Source: Achromobacter denitrificans NBRC 15125 (GTDB lineage Bacteria; Pseudomonadota; Gammaproteobacteria; Burkholderiales; Burkholderiaceae_B). From it: a stretch of DNA of 64,000 nucleotides. The stretch's first letter is position 1. Every line of letters begins with the position of its first letter. The notes below the pieces were generated by a model. The model was not told the DNA's origin. It saw only the letters and a list, made by a program, of their open reading frames with translations, and made no database searches. This document shows positions 36,664-45,943 of the stretch, piece by piece. The stretch lies in NCBI RefSeq assembly GCF_001571365.1, contig NZ_BCTQ01000002.1:62001-126000 (forward strand). Direction: 5' to 3'. A program made the translations under genes and the position numbers.

Positions 36664-37881
36664 TCAATCCGAGCCCAGCTGCAACTTGTTGGGCTGGCGC
36701 TTTTCGATCGACCACTTCAAGAGCGCGGCGGACCGGTAGATGCCGTGCGCGAACTTGCCGTAGGGCAGGGTCAGGAACAGCGCCATGACCACGCCCAGGT
36801 GGATGGCCAGCAGGAGCGCCATGGCGCCGGTGTCGCGGCCGGCCAGCAAGGCCAGGCCGGTGGCGCTGGTCAGGAACAGCAGCGCGATGAAGCCGCGGTC
36901 CATCGGCTTTTGGGCGGCATCGCCCTGCAGCGGATGGCGCTTGACGTTCAGCCACAGCAGCCCGGCCGGGCCGATCAGCAGCCCGATCCCGCCCGCGGTG
37001 CCCAGCAGCACCGGCGCGCTGAAGAAGGGATACGGCGCCGGCTGTCCCAGCAGGTAGTGGTACAGCGTGGCCACGCTGGTGGCCGCGAAGCACAGCATGA
37101 AGCCGTAGAACGTGAAGTGGTGGAAGCGCCGCCGCCAGAGCGTGAAGGCGTCGTCCGCGTTGTTGCAGCCCTTGCCGTGGCCGCCGTCCAGGTAGCGCAG
37201 GCGCAGGGCGTCGTGGGCGGCCTCGGCCACCGCCGCGCCCGTTGCCGCGCCCGGACTGACGTTGCGCCAGAAGCGCGCCACGCCGATGCCCAGGGCCAGC
37301 ACCGCGAAGCCGAACACCACGCCGAACATCAGCGCCAGCGTGTTGTGCGGGAACACGGCGTAGAAATTGCCGGCCAGCGGCTCATGGAACAGCCCGCCGG
37401 CCATCAACGCCGCCAGGGCCAGGAACAGCGCCAGCCCCGCCGCCGTGGCCAGGGACAAGGCCAGGCCGTTGCGCTTGTAGAGCGAGCCCAGCGCGGCCGG
37501 CCAGGCGTAGTCGGTGTAGGTCTGCACCCGGACGCGGGCCATGGCCTGCGGCACGTTCACCGCGAATTCATGCGGCGGCGCGTACTGGCAGGCGTGCAGA
37601 CAGGCGCCGCAGTTGTGGCACAGATTGGCCAGGTAGTTGATGTCGGCCTTGCCGAATTCCAGGCGGCGGGTCATGGCGGGGAAGACCGCGCAGAACCCCT
37701 CGCAGTAGCGGCAGGCATTGCAGATCTGCATGACGCGCGCGACTTCGGTTTCGTCGTCCGTCAGCGCGCCGACCTGCGGCTTCGCGCCGCCGCCGTGCCA
37801 ATGGATGGTCTGCTCGGCCATGGCCGGCTTCGCTTCGGAAAAAGACTGCGCCTCGCGGGCCAGGGCTTCAAGCTGCTTCAT
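36664..37881 (-). CDS. tcuB: TcuB, tricarballylate/citrate utilisation membrane protein with Fe-S clusters
   Basis: TcuB reoxidises the flavin of TcuA by passing electrons to the quinone pool. The 405-residue protein has two ferredoxin-like cysteine clusters ([11 protein letters not shown] and [11 protein letters not shown], within residues ~50-110) and six or more membrane helices with conserved histidines for haem. The start at 37881 has GGAG upstream, and the gene overlaps tcuA by 14 bases. It matches the family in length and motif order. Confidence 0.94.
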   Translation of the reverse strand: MKQLEALAREAQSFSEAKPAMAEQTIHWHGGGAKPQVGALTDDETEVARVMQICNACRYCEGFCAVFPAMTRRLEFGKADINYLANLCHNCGACLHACQYAPPHEFAVNVPQAMARVRVQTYTDYAWPAALGSLYKRNGLALSLATAAGLALFLALAALMAGGLFHEPLAGNFYAVFPHNTLALMFGVVFGFAVLALGIGVARFWRNVSPGAATGAAVAEAAHDALRLRYLDGGHGKGCNNADDAFTLWRRRFHHFTFYGFMLCFAATSVATLYHYLLGQPAPYPFFSAPVLLGTAGGIGLLIGPAGLLWLNVKRHPLQGDAAQKPMDRGFIALLFLTSATGLALLAGRDTGAMALLLAIHLGVVMALFLTLPYGKFAHGIYRSAALLKWSIEKRQPNKLQLGSD

Positions 37882-39283
37882 GGAGTGCTCCGGCGGAGTT
37901 CGGGTGGCGCGCGGCGGCGGCGGCGCGGGTGCCGGCGATGCGGCCGAAGGCAGTGCCGATGGACATGCCCACGCCGGCGGTATAGCCCTTGCCCAGCACA
38001 TTGCCGGCCATCATTTCGCCAGCGACGAACAGGTTGTCGCTGGGCACGTCGTTGAACCGGACCGCGGCGGTATCGTCGACCTTCAGGCCCAGATAGGTGA
38101 AGGTGATTCCCGGCCGCAGGGCGTAGCCGTAGAACGGCGCGGTGTCGATGGGACGCGCCCAGTGCGTCTTCGCGGGCGTCAGCCCTTCGGTGTGGCAATC
38201 GTCCAGCGCGGTGTGGTCGAACTTGCCCACGCGACAGGCGGCGTTGTAGTCGCCCACGGTCTGCTCGAAGGCGGCCGGATCCAGGCCCAGCTTGCGCGCC
38301 AGCTCCGGCAGGGTATCGGCCTGCACGCCGGGGAACACCGGCGGCATGAACCGGCCGATCGCCTTGGCGTCGATGATGGAGTAGGCGATCTGGCCCGGCT
38401 GCATGGCGGTCAGGCGCCCCCAGATGGCGTAGCGCTTGGGCCAGAAATCCTCGCCTTCGTCGTAGAAGCGCTGGGCGTCGCGGTTCACCACCACCCCGAG
38501 CGACACGCAATCGATGCGCGTGCAGATGCCGCCGTCATACAGGGGCGCGCGGGCGTCGATGGCCACGCAATGGGATTGCGAGGGATCGCCGATGCCGTCG
38601 GCGCCGGCATCCAGCATGAATTTCAGCAGGACGCCCATGTTGTAGCGGGTGCCCCGGATCAGGAAGTTGTCGGCCGGCCATTCGCCGCGCTCGTTCTGGC
38701 CCCAGGCCTCGCGCAGCCATTCGCGGTTGGATTCGAAACCGCCCGCGGCCAGCACGCAGGCCCGCGCCTCGATGCGTTCGTCGCCGATGCGCGCCGCCAC
38801 GAAGCGGCCGCCGTCGAGTTCCAGCGAATCGACCGGGGCGTTGTAGCGGATCTGGACGCCGAGCGCCTCGGCGCTGCGGTAATAGGCGTTCACCAGCGCC
38901 TTGCCGCCGCCCATGAAGAAGGCATTGGTGCGGGCCACGTGCAGGGCGCCGGACAGCGGCGGCTGGAAGTTCACGCCATGGCGGCGCATCCAGTCGCGAC
39001 AGGTGGACGATTCGCGGATGACCAGGCGGGCCAGGTGCTCGTTGGTCTGCCCGCCCGTCACCTTCAGCAGGTCCTGCCAGTATTCCTCTTCGGGGTAGGC
39101 CTCGACCAGCACGTCCTGAGGCGCGTCGTGCATGCAGCGCAGATTGCGCGTGTGCTGCGAATTGCCCCCGCGCCACTCGCGCGGCGCCGCTTCCAGCAGC
39201 AGCACGCTGGCGCCGGCTTCGCGCGCCATCAGGGCCGCGCACAGCGCCGCGTTGCCCCCTCCTATCACCAAGACGTCGACCAT
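37868..39283 (-). CDS. tcuA: TcuA, FAD-dependent tricarballylate dehydrogenase
   Basis: TcuA oxidises tricarballylate to cis-aconitate, allowing entry to the TCA cycle. The 471-residue flavoprotein starts [20 protein letters not shown] with the GxGxxA dinucleotide motif and ends with [21 protein letters not shown], a fumarate-reductase/succinate-dehydrogenase family feature. The start at 39283 was chosen because AGGGA lies upstream and family members begin at this motif. An ATG five codons earlier (39298) is also possible. The product is reduced by TcuB. Confidence 0.93.
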   Translation of the reverse strand: MVDVLVIGGGNAALCAALMAREAGASVLLLEAAPREWRGGNSQHTRNLRCMHDAPQDVLVEAYPEEEYWQDLLKVTGGQTNEHLARLVIRESSTCRDWMRRHGVNFQPPLSGALHVARTNAFFMGGGKALVNAYYRSAEALGVQIRYNAPVDSLELDGGRFVAARIGDERIEARACVLAAGGFESNREWLREAWGQNERGEWPADNFLIRGTRYNMGVLLKFMLDAGADGIGDPSQSHCVAIDARAPLYDGGICTRIDCVSLGVVVNRDAQRFYDEGEDFWPKRYAIWGRLTAMQPGQIAYSIIDAKAIGRFMPPVFPGVQADTLPELARKLGLDPAAFEQTVGDYNAACRVGKFDHTALDDCHTEGLTPAKTHWARPIDTAPFYGYALRPGITFTYLGLKVDDTAAVRFNDVPSDNLFVAGEMMAGNVLGKGYTAGVGMSIGTAFGRIAGTRAAAAARHPNSAGALHEAA

Positions 39284-39360
39284 GCCCTTGTCCCTCATTC
39301 AAGAAAGGGACTGTATCGGGCGCGGCGATCCGCCGATATCAGCCAGGCGTCAACAGGTCT

Positions 39361-40287
39361 TCATGAATCGTGAAGAGCCACCACCGCCCATTTCCCCGCG
39401 CGCGCCAGCGCGCGCGACACGTCGGCCAGCACCAGGCGGGCCGCCAGCGCGGCGGGCGACAGCTCGTCCTCGGACAGGCTGGCCAGCAGGTTGGGACGGA
39501 ACAGGTGCGCGTCGTCGATGCGCGCCATGTGCAGTTGGCCCGGCGCGATGCGCGCCATGGCGGAACTGGGCTGGATGGTGGCGCCCAGTCCGGCCTGGAC
39601 CACGTCCATGAGCATGGGCAGGCCGTCCACCTCCACCGCGACCTGGGGCGCGCGCCCCCGCTGCAGGAAGGCATTGTTCACCAACGCCCGCAGGCCGTGC
39701 CGTCCGCTGGGCAGGACCAGGGGCAGGTGCGCGATGGCGTCGATCCGCGTCGTGTCGCCGGCGGGCAGCTCCGGCATGTCCGGGCGAGCCAGCAGGAACA
39801 GCGGCTCGTCCAGCAGGGGCATGACGCTCCAGCGGCGGGCCGACTCGGCCTGGAACACGATGGCCAGGTCCAGCTGGCGGCCGTTGAGCATGTCGCTCAG
39901 GTGGCCCGACAGCGCCTCCACCAGATGCAGGCGGATGTCCGGATAGCGTTCGTTCATGGCCTGCACGAACGGCGCGCCCAGGATGGCCGCCGTGGTGGAC
40001 GGCAGGCCCACGCTGACGTGGCCGGCCAGGCGGGCCTGCTGCGCGGCCTGGATGGCGTCGTCCGCGTGGCGCAACGCCAACTGCGCCTGCCGGAAGAACG
40101 CCAGGCCCGCGTCGGTGGGCTGCACCCCGCTGGCGCTGCGCTGCAGGAGCCGGGTGGAGAGCTCGCCCTCCAGCCGGCTGATCTGCTGGCTGAGGGCGGA
40201 AGTCACCATGCCGATGGACTGCGCCGCGCGCCCGATGCTGCCCGCCTCGACGACGCGGACGAAATAGCGGAGCTGGCGGAGTTCCAT
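39361..40287 (-). CDS. LysR-family regulator, probable TcuR-like activator of tcuAB
   Basis: The 308-residue LysR protein has its helix-turn-helix in residues 1-60 (MELRQLRYFVRVVEAGSIG, then VTSALSQQISRLEGEL). The effector domain begins near 92. It stands 77 bases upstream of tcuA on the same strand. In Salmonella and other species, tcuR encodes the tricarballylate-responsive LysR activator of tcuABC, so this one is a likely counterpart. Assignment rests on context. The start at 40287 is the family-typical MELRQLRYF; the frame extends 12 codons upstream. Confidence 0.88.
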   Translation of the reverse strand: MELRQLRYFVRVVEAGSIGRAAQSIGMVTSALSQQISRLEGELSTRLLQRSASGVQPTDAGLAFFRQAQLALRHADDAIQAAQQARLAGHVSVGLPSTTAAILGAPFVQAMNERYPDIRLHLVEALSGHLSDMLNGRQLDLAIVFQAESARRWSVMPLLDEPLFLLARPDMPELPAGDTTRIDAIAHLPLVLPSGRHGLRALVNNAFLQRGRAPQVAVEVDGLPMLMDVVQAGLGATIQPSSAMARIAPGQLHMARIDDAHLFRPNLLASLSEDELSPAALAARLVLADVSRALARAGKWAVVALHDS

Positions 40288-40363
40288 GAGGGGCCTTGGG
40301 GTCGGGATTCGGGTCCGGGCCATTGTAGGACGGCGCCGCGGCCCGCCGCCCCCGGGGCAGGCT

Positions 40364-41062
40364 TCAGGCCGGTATCGTCAATCCCCTCGCCACGGCCGGG
40401 CGGGCGACGAAGGCGTCGAGCACGCGCGCGACGTTCTTGAACTGGGCGAATTCCACCAGCTCGCCCGCGCCGTAGAAGCCCACCAGGTTGCGCACCCACG
40501 GCAGGATGGCGATGTCGGCGATGGTGTACTGGTCGCCCATCACCCAGTCGCGACCGGCCAGCCGCTCGTCCAGCACGGCCAGCAGGCGCCGGGATTCCGC
40601 CACGTAGCGGTCGCGCGGGCGCTTGTCCTCGTAGTCCTTGCCGGCGAATTTGTGGAAAAAGCCCAGCTGGCCGAACATCGGGCCGATGCCGCCCATCTGG
40701 AACATCACCCATTGCAGGGTCTCGTAGCGTCCCGCCGTGTCCGCCGGGATGAACTGGCCGGACTTCGAGGCCAGGTAGATCAGGATGGCGCCCGACTCGA
40801 ACAGGCCCAGGGGCTTGCCGTCGGGGCCGTCGGGATCCAGGATGGCCGGGATCTTGTTGTTCGGGCTGAGCGACAGGAATTCCGGCGAGAACTGGTCCCG
40901 GGAATCGAAGCTGACGCGATGCGCCTCGTAGGGCAGCCCGGTCTCTTCCAGCATGATGGACACCTTCACGCCGTTGGGCGTGGGCAGCGAGTACAGCTGG
41001 ATGCGATCGGGGTGCAGCGCGGGCCATTTCTTGGTGATGGCGAAGGAACTGAGGTCGGCCAT
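40364..41062 (-). CDS. Glutathione S-transferase family protein (Nu class, YfcG-like)
   Basis: This cytoplasmic protein of 232 residues has a thioredoxin-like N-terminal domain (IQLYSLPTPNGVKVSIMLEE, NNKIPAILDPDG, FESGAILIYLA) and an all-helical C-terminal domain with DQYTIADIAILPWV, the usual N-capping box of glutathione transferases. It best resembles Nu-class enzymes such as YfcG, which reduce disulphides and peroxides using glutathione. The sequence around the active site has Thr and Asn, not the Ser/Tyr of classical classes. It appears to be a single gene. Confidence 0.92.
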   Translation of the reverse strand: MADLSSFAITKKWPALHPDRIQLYSLPTPNGVKVSIMLEETGLPYEAHRVSFDSRDQFSPEFLSLSPNNKIPAILDPDGPDGKPLGLFESGAILIYLASKSGQFIPADTAGRYETLQWVMFQMGGIGPMFGQLGFFHKFAGKDYEDKRPRDRYVAESRRLLAVLDERLAGRDWVMGDQYTIADIAILPWVRNLVGFYGAGELVEFAQFKNVARVLDAFVARPAVARGLTIPA

Positions 41063-41328
41063 GCGGGAGGTCTCCAGAGAGGGCGGAGGGGGAGAAATTC
41101 TGCGGCTAATCCTAGCTCAAAACCCCACCCTCGCGCGACCGCGGCAGGACCATCCGGGCGAAAAACGCATCGCGCGACCGGCGCTCTCCAGCCGCTCCCG
41201 GGCCGCGATTCTTGCCACATCCTGGTCGGGCGCGCATCATGCCGCCTGGGCATCATCCGTGCCCGCCCGTTCCGATGGGCGCCGCCACCGCGGCGGCCGC
41301 CCAGGCGCGAGTCCCACACGCCGTTCCC

Positions 41329-42675
41329 ATGACGCACACGCTACACCGATACCTCGCGCTGCTCGCCGGCGCCCTGCTGTTCGGCCAGGTCCTGGCCTCC
41401 CCTCCCGCCCCCCTGGCCGCCACGCCGCCCGACGACCTGCCCCAGTACGGCACCGGCCCGCACGGCCGCTATTTCACGCTGACCCTGGAGCAACGCCAGG
41501 GCAGCGCCCTCGCCGCCGGCACGCCCTACCGCCTGTTCCTCACGGACAAGGGCGAGGACATCGCCGGCACGCCCACCCAGGACGGCATCCTGCACGGCGT
41601 GACGGACGCGCAGGGCCGCACGGCCTGGGTCTGGACGCGGGAAGCGCATTCCCCCGACGACTTCACGCTCATCCGGCGCATCGGCGACGGCCCCTGGGGT
41701 CATTTTTTCCATCTGCATTCGAGCGGGAAGGACAAGGAGCCGGTCGCGGGCTGGCCCTACATCACCACCATGCGCATGCGCTGGGGCGAGCAATGGGTGG
41801 ACCTGGGCTACACCAGCCGCGAGGGCAACACCGCCTACTTCAGCCACGCGACGCCCGCGGGCACGCTGTCGCTGTCCATCGACAGCGACATGACCGGGGA
41901 CAGCCGGTGCTTCGGCGAGCTGGACGCCGTGAACCGCAAGTTCAGCCAGGGCGACGCCGACGGCGCGCGGCAACTGATCGATGCCATGCGCTGCGCCGCG
42001 CAGCCCCGGCAACAGCTGAACCTGGCGCGCCTGCTGTTGTCGGCGGGGCGCGGCGACGAGGCGCGGGCCTGGGCGGACCGCGCGCGGCAGTGGCGTTTTC
42101 CGGAATCGCTCAAGCCCCTGGACCCGGCGGTGCTGCGCGACCGCTACGCGCTGGAAAAGCTGCTGGGCAGGCCGGCATTCGCGCTGGCCGACGCCCGCGC
42201 GCTGCAACGCGGCGCCGCCAGGACGCGGGGCGGGCCGGACTGGGCCAACAGCATCGCCTACTACCTGGCCGATTTCCCCGAGTACCTGGCCGAAGCCGAG
42301 GCGCAGGCGCGCGAGTCGGTCCGCCGCGTCGGCCCCAAACCGTACAACCAGGCGACCCTGGGCTGGATCCTGGCGCTGCGCGGCGACGCCCAGGGCGGCC
42401 TGGCCCTGATGAAACAGTCTTACCGCGACATCCCGCGCGACGAGGAAATGGTGGCCGACTATGGGCTGGCGCTTTGGCGCGACGGCCAGCGCGACTTGGC
42501 GACGCGGCTGTGGGACGAAGCGCGGGCGCAATGCGTGTGGGGCCAGCGCCTGCACACGGCCCTGCGGGAGGCCGGCTATCCCCATCCCTACTTCCAGCCC
42601 GCCGGCTCCCGCGCGGTGCAGGCCTACCAGGAGGGCTGCGCCCGGCCGCGCATCAAACCCAAGACCGCGGCCTAG
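41329..42675 (+). CDS. Exported protein with beta-rich N-terminal domain and TPR-like repeats
   Basis: The 448-residue product starts with a signal peptide (RYLALLAGALLFGQVLA). Residues ~30-190 form a beta-rich domain containing GTPYRLFLTDKG and HGVTDAQGRTAWV, a pattern recalling the transthyretin/Ig-like modules seen in type VI secretion spike and effector proteins. From ~200 there are helical repeats resembling TPRs (QQLNLARLLLSAGRGDEARAW, LGWILALRGDAQGGLALM). I cannot assign a function. The start is chosen by the signal peptide. No ribosome binding site is obvious, and a longer frame reaches 41212. Confidence 0.68.
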   Translation: MTHTLHRYLALLAGALLFGQVLASPPAPLAATPPDDLPQYGTGPHGRYFTLTLEQRQGSALAAGTPYRLFLTDKGEDIAGTPTQDGILHGVTDAQGRTAWVWTREAHSPDDFTLIRRIGDGPWGHFFHLHSSGKDKEPVAGWPYITTMRMRWGEQWVDLGYTSREGNTAYFSHATPAGTLSLSIDSDMTGDSRCFGELDAVNRKFSQGDADGARQLIDAMRCAAQPRQQLNLARLLLSAGRGDEARAWADRARQWRFPESLKPLDPAVLRDRYALEKLLGRPAFALADARALQRGAARTRGGPDWANSIAYYLADFPEYLAEAEAQARESVRRVGPKPYNQATLGWILALRGDAQGGLALMKQSYRDIPRDEEMVADYGLALWRDGQRDLATRLWDEARAQCVWGQRLHTALREAGYPHPYFQPAGSRAVQAYQEGCARPRIKPKTAA

Positions 42676-42790
42676 CCGGCGGGCCGACGCGCGCCAGGAT
42701 AGGCGTCGAAGGATGGCCGACAACCGCGGCGTGAAAGTCTGCGTCCCCGCCGTTGCGGCATGCTGGCGCTGGATAGCCAGGATGCGGTCC

Positions 42791-42796
42791 TATAAT
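42791..42796 (+). promoter_or_regulatory. Consensus -10 box (TATAAT) upstream of the small lipoprotein gene
   Basis: A perfect TATAAT is 57 bases before the ATG of the 54-aa lipoprotein. The -35 match is poor (CTGGAT with 16-base spacing), so the promoter assignment is tentative. Confidence 0.4.
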
Positions 42797-42852
42797 CATC
42801 CGTATACGCTGCACACGAGGCGCCTGTCGAGGGGCAGCCGCAGGAGATCACC

Positions 42853-43017
42853 ATGACATCCCCCCTGAAGCACCTGATCACCGCGCTGGCGGCCGCGCTG
42901 CTGCTGGCCGGCTGCGCCCCGGGCGAAGGCGGCCCGCCCCACCCCGGCGCGGTCAATCCCTACAGCAGCGGCGGCTTCAGCGACCCCGGGCCGAACTACC
43001 CGGATACGGGCCGCTAG
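42853..43017 (+). CDS. Small lipoprotein of 54 residues
   Basis: ATG at 42853 with GGAG seven bases upstream opens a frame with a complete lipoprotein signal: MTSPLKHLITALAAALLLAGC, where LAGC is the lipobox (Cys21). The mature 34 residues are Gly/Pro-rich and end NYPDTGR. It would be a tiny outer-membrane-anchored peptide. Good ribosome binding site, lipobox and upstream TATAAT support reality. The function is unknown. It converges with the nucleosidase gene 11 bases away. Confidence 0.72.
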   Translation: MTSPLKHLITALAAALLLAGCAPGEGGPPHPGAVNPYSSGGFSDPGPNYPDTGR

Positions 43018-43028
43018 ACCCGACCGCG

Positions 43029-43769
43029 CTACAGGGCCCGCGCCTTCAGCAAGGGCGCCAGGATGCCTGCCGTGTACACCCGCGCCACATTTTCCAGGAA
43101 CGCGGTGAAGTCGGTCTTCGCGGCGTGGTCGGCGCGGTCGGAGATCACCCGCAGCACGGCGAAAGGAATGCCGGATTCGTAGCAGACCTGCGCCATCGCC
43201 GCGCCCTCCATTTCCACGCACAGCGCATCCGGCAAGCGCGCGCGCAACGCCAGGGCCTCCTCGGCGTGGCTGACGAACACGTCGCCGGTGGCGATCAGCC
43301 CGCCATGGACGCGGGCTTGCGCGCGCGCCGCGCCTTCGATGGCGCGGCCGCGGACGAAATCGCCCGCGCTGTCGAGCAAGCGTTTGCTCAGTTCGGCATC
43401 CGATTCGAAACGCACCCGGCCCAGCAGCGGGATCTCGTGCTGGCCGAACAGGGGCCGCGCGTCCATATCGTGCTGCATCAGGCTATGGGCGACCACCACG
43501 TCGCCCACCTCCACGTCCGGATGCAGCCCGCCGGCCAGGCCGGTGAAGATCACCCGGGAAACTTGGAATTCCCGGATCACGATGGACGCGGTCGCGGCGG
43601 CCGCCACCTTGCCGATCCGGCTCAGCGCGATCACGCAGGGCGTGCCCCATAAGGTGCCTACGTGGAAATCGCGCATCGCGATGCGGTGGACGGCCGCGCC
43701 GGGATCCATCGCCGCCAGCAGGTCGGCGATTTCTTCGTGCAACGCACCCAGGATGGCCAGGCGTTCCAT
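43029..43769 (-). CDS. MTA/SAH nucleosidase-like phosphorylase-superfamily enzyme
   Basis: The 246-residue protein matches purine-nucleosidase/phosphorylase family 1: ILGALHEEIADLL at the start, TGLAGGLHPDVEVGDVVVA at ~75, CVEMEGAAMAQV (MEGAA motif at ~190) and VISDRADH. It would cleave methylthioadenosine or S-adenosylhomocysteine, releasing adenine. The divergence from MtnN is moderate, so the exact substrate is not certain. ATG at 43769 begins MERLAILG. ATG at 43784 adds five residues. Neither has a clear ribosome binding site. Confidence 0.86.
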   Translation of the reverse strand: MERLAILGALHEEIADLLAAMDPGAAVHRIAMRDFHVGTLWGTPCVIALSRIGKVAAAATASIVIREFQVSRVIFTGLAGGLHPDVEVGDVVVAHSLMQHDMDARPLFGQHEIPLLGRVRFESDAELSKRLLDSAGDFVRGRAIEGAARAQARVHGGLIATGDVFVSHAEEALALRARLPDALCVEMEGAAMAQVCYESGIPFAVLRVISDRADHAAKTDFTAFLENVARVYTAGILAPLLKARAL

Positions 43770-44177
43770 CGTGTTTTTTCTCATTGAATGGCTAGGAAGG
43801 CGCAACATACCCGATTGCGGCGCTTTTCCGAAATGGCCCGACCGCCATCTCCCGCGACGTAGCCGGCGGGCCGGCGGTTGCATGCAGGATCGCCTGAAGG
43901 CGCGCGGTTCGGATACCATCCGCGCCGCCACGGATTGCTCCTGACGCCGTAGCCGTCCTGGCCGCGCCCGGGGCGGCCGCGCCCGTCCCGGACGGAGGGC
44001 CCGCGCCGGCCCGCGAGATTGCTCCCGGCTGCATAGTCACAAGGGCGGTGTACATCCTCCCAGCAGGGAAACCCCGCGCCCGGCGTCGCACGCGGCGCGT
44101 GCTAGCGTAGCTCGCGCGGGAGCGGACCCCTGCCAGCAACAGACGCATCGAAAGAACCGATCTGTGGGGAGACCATC
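43770..44177. other. Intergenic region without a supported gene
   Basis: These 408 bases separate the divergent nucleosidase and DUF2235 genes. A possible minus-strand frame (43792-44148) has a very Ala/Arg-rich product typical of chance GC-rich ORFs. No hairpins with T runs or repeats were seen. It should hold both promoters, but none is clear. Confidence 0.55.
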
Positions 44178-45215
44178 ATGGTGAAGAATCTTGCCGTGTT
44201 CTTCGACGGGACCTGGAACGAGCCCAACGACCGCACCAACGTCTACGAACTCTACAAGGCGGCGCCCGAGACCAGCACCCAGGAAACGCTGTACATCGAA
44301 GGGGTCGGCACGCAAGGACAGGGCCTGTGGGCCGCCATCGACAAGTTCATGGGCGGCGCCTTCGGTGCGGGGCTGTCGGCCAATATCCGCGCCGGCTATC
44401 GGTGGCTGTGCCAGCGGCACGCGCCGCGCGACCGCATCTTCCTGTTCGGTTTCAGCCGCGGCGCCTACTCCGCCCGCAGCCTGGCCGGCATGGTGCGGAA
44501 ATGCGGGCTGCTGAACGAGCCCACCGACGCCAACGTCGCCGAGGCCTATGCCCTGTACCGCGACGACTGCAAACCCGTATCGCTCGAAGCCATCGAGTTC
44601 CGCGCCCGCTTCTCGCGCGAGACCGACCTGCATTTCGTCGGCGTCTGGGACACGGTGGGCAGCCTGGGCATCCCCGTGGGCGGCATCCCTTTCCCCGGCT
44701 TCTCCACGTTCTACAACTTCCACGACACCGAACTGAGCAACCACGTCCGCAACGCCTATCACGCGATTGCCACCAACGAGTACCGCGAGCCGTACTTCCC
44801 CACCCTGTGGACGCGGCTGGCCGATTCCGATCCCCGTCCGCCCGACCGGCCCGTGGAGCAGCGCTGGTTCATCGGCGCCCATTCGGACATCGGCGGCGGC
44901 TACCGCGACGGCAGCCTGCAGACCCTGCCCGCCTCGTGGCTGCAGGAAAAGGCCCGGCAGGCGGGCCTGGAAGCCGGCATCGCCCAGCGGATTTCCACCG
45001 ACTACGAGCAATGCAACCCGCATGACTCCTACCAGGAGTTCACGCAAAAGGTGCTGATCCACGTGCGCAAGCGTCCCCGCCAGTGGGACGGCGCGACCGT
45101 GCTGAACCTGACGGTGGACGACCGCCTGATGAAACGCTGCGCGCACAGCCAGGAGTTCTTGAAGGAATACCCGGACTTCAAGCGCGCGCTGGAACAGCTG
45201 CCGGTCTCGCGCTGA
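44178..45215 (+). CDS. DUF2235 alpha/beta hydrolase (Tle1-like)
   Basis: The 345-residue protein has NLAVFFDGTWNEPND at its start and the nucleophile elbow GFSRGAYSARSLAGM at ~95, with Ser as nucleophile in the GxSxG-like motif. A likely catalytic acid is in HFVGVWDTVGSLGIP, and the His in FIGAHSDIGGGY. DUF2235 is the domain of Tle1 type VI phospholipase effectors and of many stand-alone hydrolases. No immunity, VgrG or T6SS structural gene adjoins it and it lacks a signal peptide, so a cytoplasmic lipase/esterase role is also possible. GGGGAGA precedes the ATG. Confidence 0.87.
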   Translation: MVKNLAVFFDGTWNEPNDRTNVYELYKAAPETSTQETLYIEGVGTQGQGLWAAIDKFMGGAFGAGLSANIRAGYRWLCQRHAPRDRIFLFGFSRGAYSARSLAGMVRKCGLLNEPTDANVAEAYALYRDDCKPVSLEAIEFRARFSRETDLHFVGVWDTVGSLGIPVGGIPFPGFSTFYNFHDTELSNHVRNAYHAIATNEYREPYFPTLWTRLADSDPRPPDRPVEQRWFIGAHSDIGGGYRDGSLQTLPASWLQEKARQAGLEAGIAQRISTDYEQCNPHDSYQEFTQKVLIHVRKRPRQWDGATVLNLTVDDRLMKRCAHSQEFLKEYPDFKRALEQLPVSR

Positions 45216-45263
45216 ACCTGGGCCGGCGGCGCGGGCCCGGCTTATCCTCGCGCGAATCGCGGC

Positions 45264-45283
45264 CCCAGGCGTAACCTGGGTTT
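45264..45283 (+). terminator. Possible weak terminator after the DUF2235 gene
   Basis: CCCAGG and CCTGGG form a 6-bp stem with a 5-nt loop, followed by only three T residues, 48 bases after the stop. Confidence 0.35.
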
Positions 45284-45375
45284 CGTCCGGCGCAAAGTGG
45301 CGGGAATCCCTAATGGCATGCCGAGCGTGGCAATATGGGCATCCCCTTTCCCTGCCCGCGACGGGCCGCCCGACG

Positions 45376-45942
45376 ATGACCCAGCCTTTCACCCCGCCCA
45401 GCTACCGCAACGCGCCCGACGTCACCTGGAGCACGGCTGACCTGTGCGACAACTGCATGGACGATCCCGCCTGGGGGCTGCGCGTGCTCCCGCCCGTGTT
45501 CCGCTCCTACGGCGGCCGGCCCTGGTACTTCGGCCAGGTGGTGGCGGTGCCCTCGCCCGGCGCGGACGGCGCCCTGTCGCTGGCCGGCCTGCTGGCGGAA
45601 CCAGGGCTGGGTCGGGTGCTGGCGGTGGACGGACAGGGCCATGCCGCGCACGCCGTGCTGGGCGACCGCATGGCCGCCATGGGCGTGCAGAACGGCTGGA
45701 GCGGCGTGCTGCTCAATGGCTATGCGCGCGACACGCAGGCGCTGGCGCGCATGCCGCTGGGCATCCACGCCCTGGGCACGCTGCCGAACCGGCCGCGCGA
45801 CATGCCGCGGGCAGTCGCCGGAACGCGCGTGCAGCTGCAAGGCGTCGACATCCACAGCGGGGACTGGCTGTACGCCGACACCGATGGCGTCGTGCTGCTG
45901 TCGCGCCGCCATACCGACGGGCCGGCGCGGCCGCAGGACTGA
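45376..45942 (+). CDS. RraA-like aldolase/decarboxylase family protein
   Basis: The 188-residue protein begins TWSTADLCDN and contains RraA/HMG-aldolase family elements: VDGQGHAAHAVLGDRMAAMGVQNGW, then VLLNGYARDTQALARMPLGIHALGT with the Arg-Asp pair used for metal and substrate binding. A HSGDWLYADTDGVVLL end is typical. Members are either RNase E regulators or 4-hydroxy-4-methyl-2-oxoglutarate/4-carboxy-4-hydroxy-2-oxoadipate aldolases that yield pyruvate. Its convergent neighbour is a hydratase of the aconitase superfamily, favouring the metabolic alternative. ATG at 45376 is chosen to begin MTQPFTPP. Confidence 0.82.
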   Translation: MTQPFTPPSYRNAPDVTWSTADLCDNCMDDPAWGLRVLPPVFRSYGGRPWYFGQVVAVPSPGADGALSLAGLLAEPGLGRVLAVDGQGHAAHAVLGDRMAAMGVQNGWSGVLLNGYARDTQALARMPLGIHALGTLPNRPRDMPRAVAGTRVQLQGVDIHSGDWLYADTDGVVLLSRRHTDGPARPQD

Positions 45943-45943
45943 C

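Noticed and set aside
43792-44148. Minus-strand ORF in the gap before the DUF2235 gene
   Set aside because: Ala/Arg-rich product, no ribosome binding site, no recognisable domain or signal peptide.
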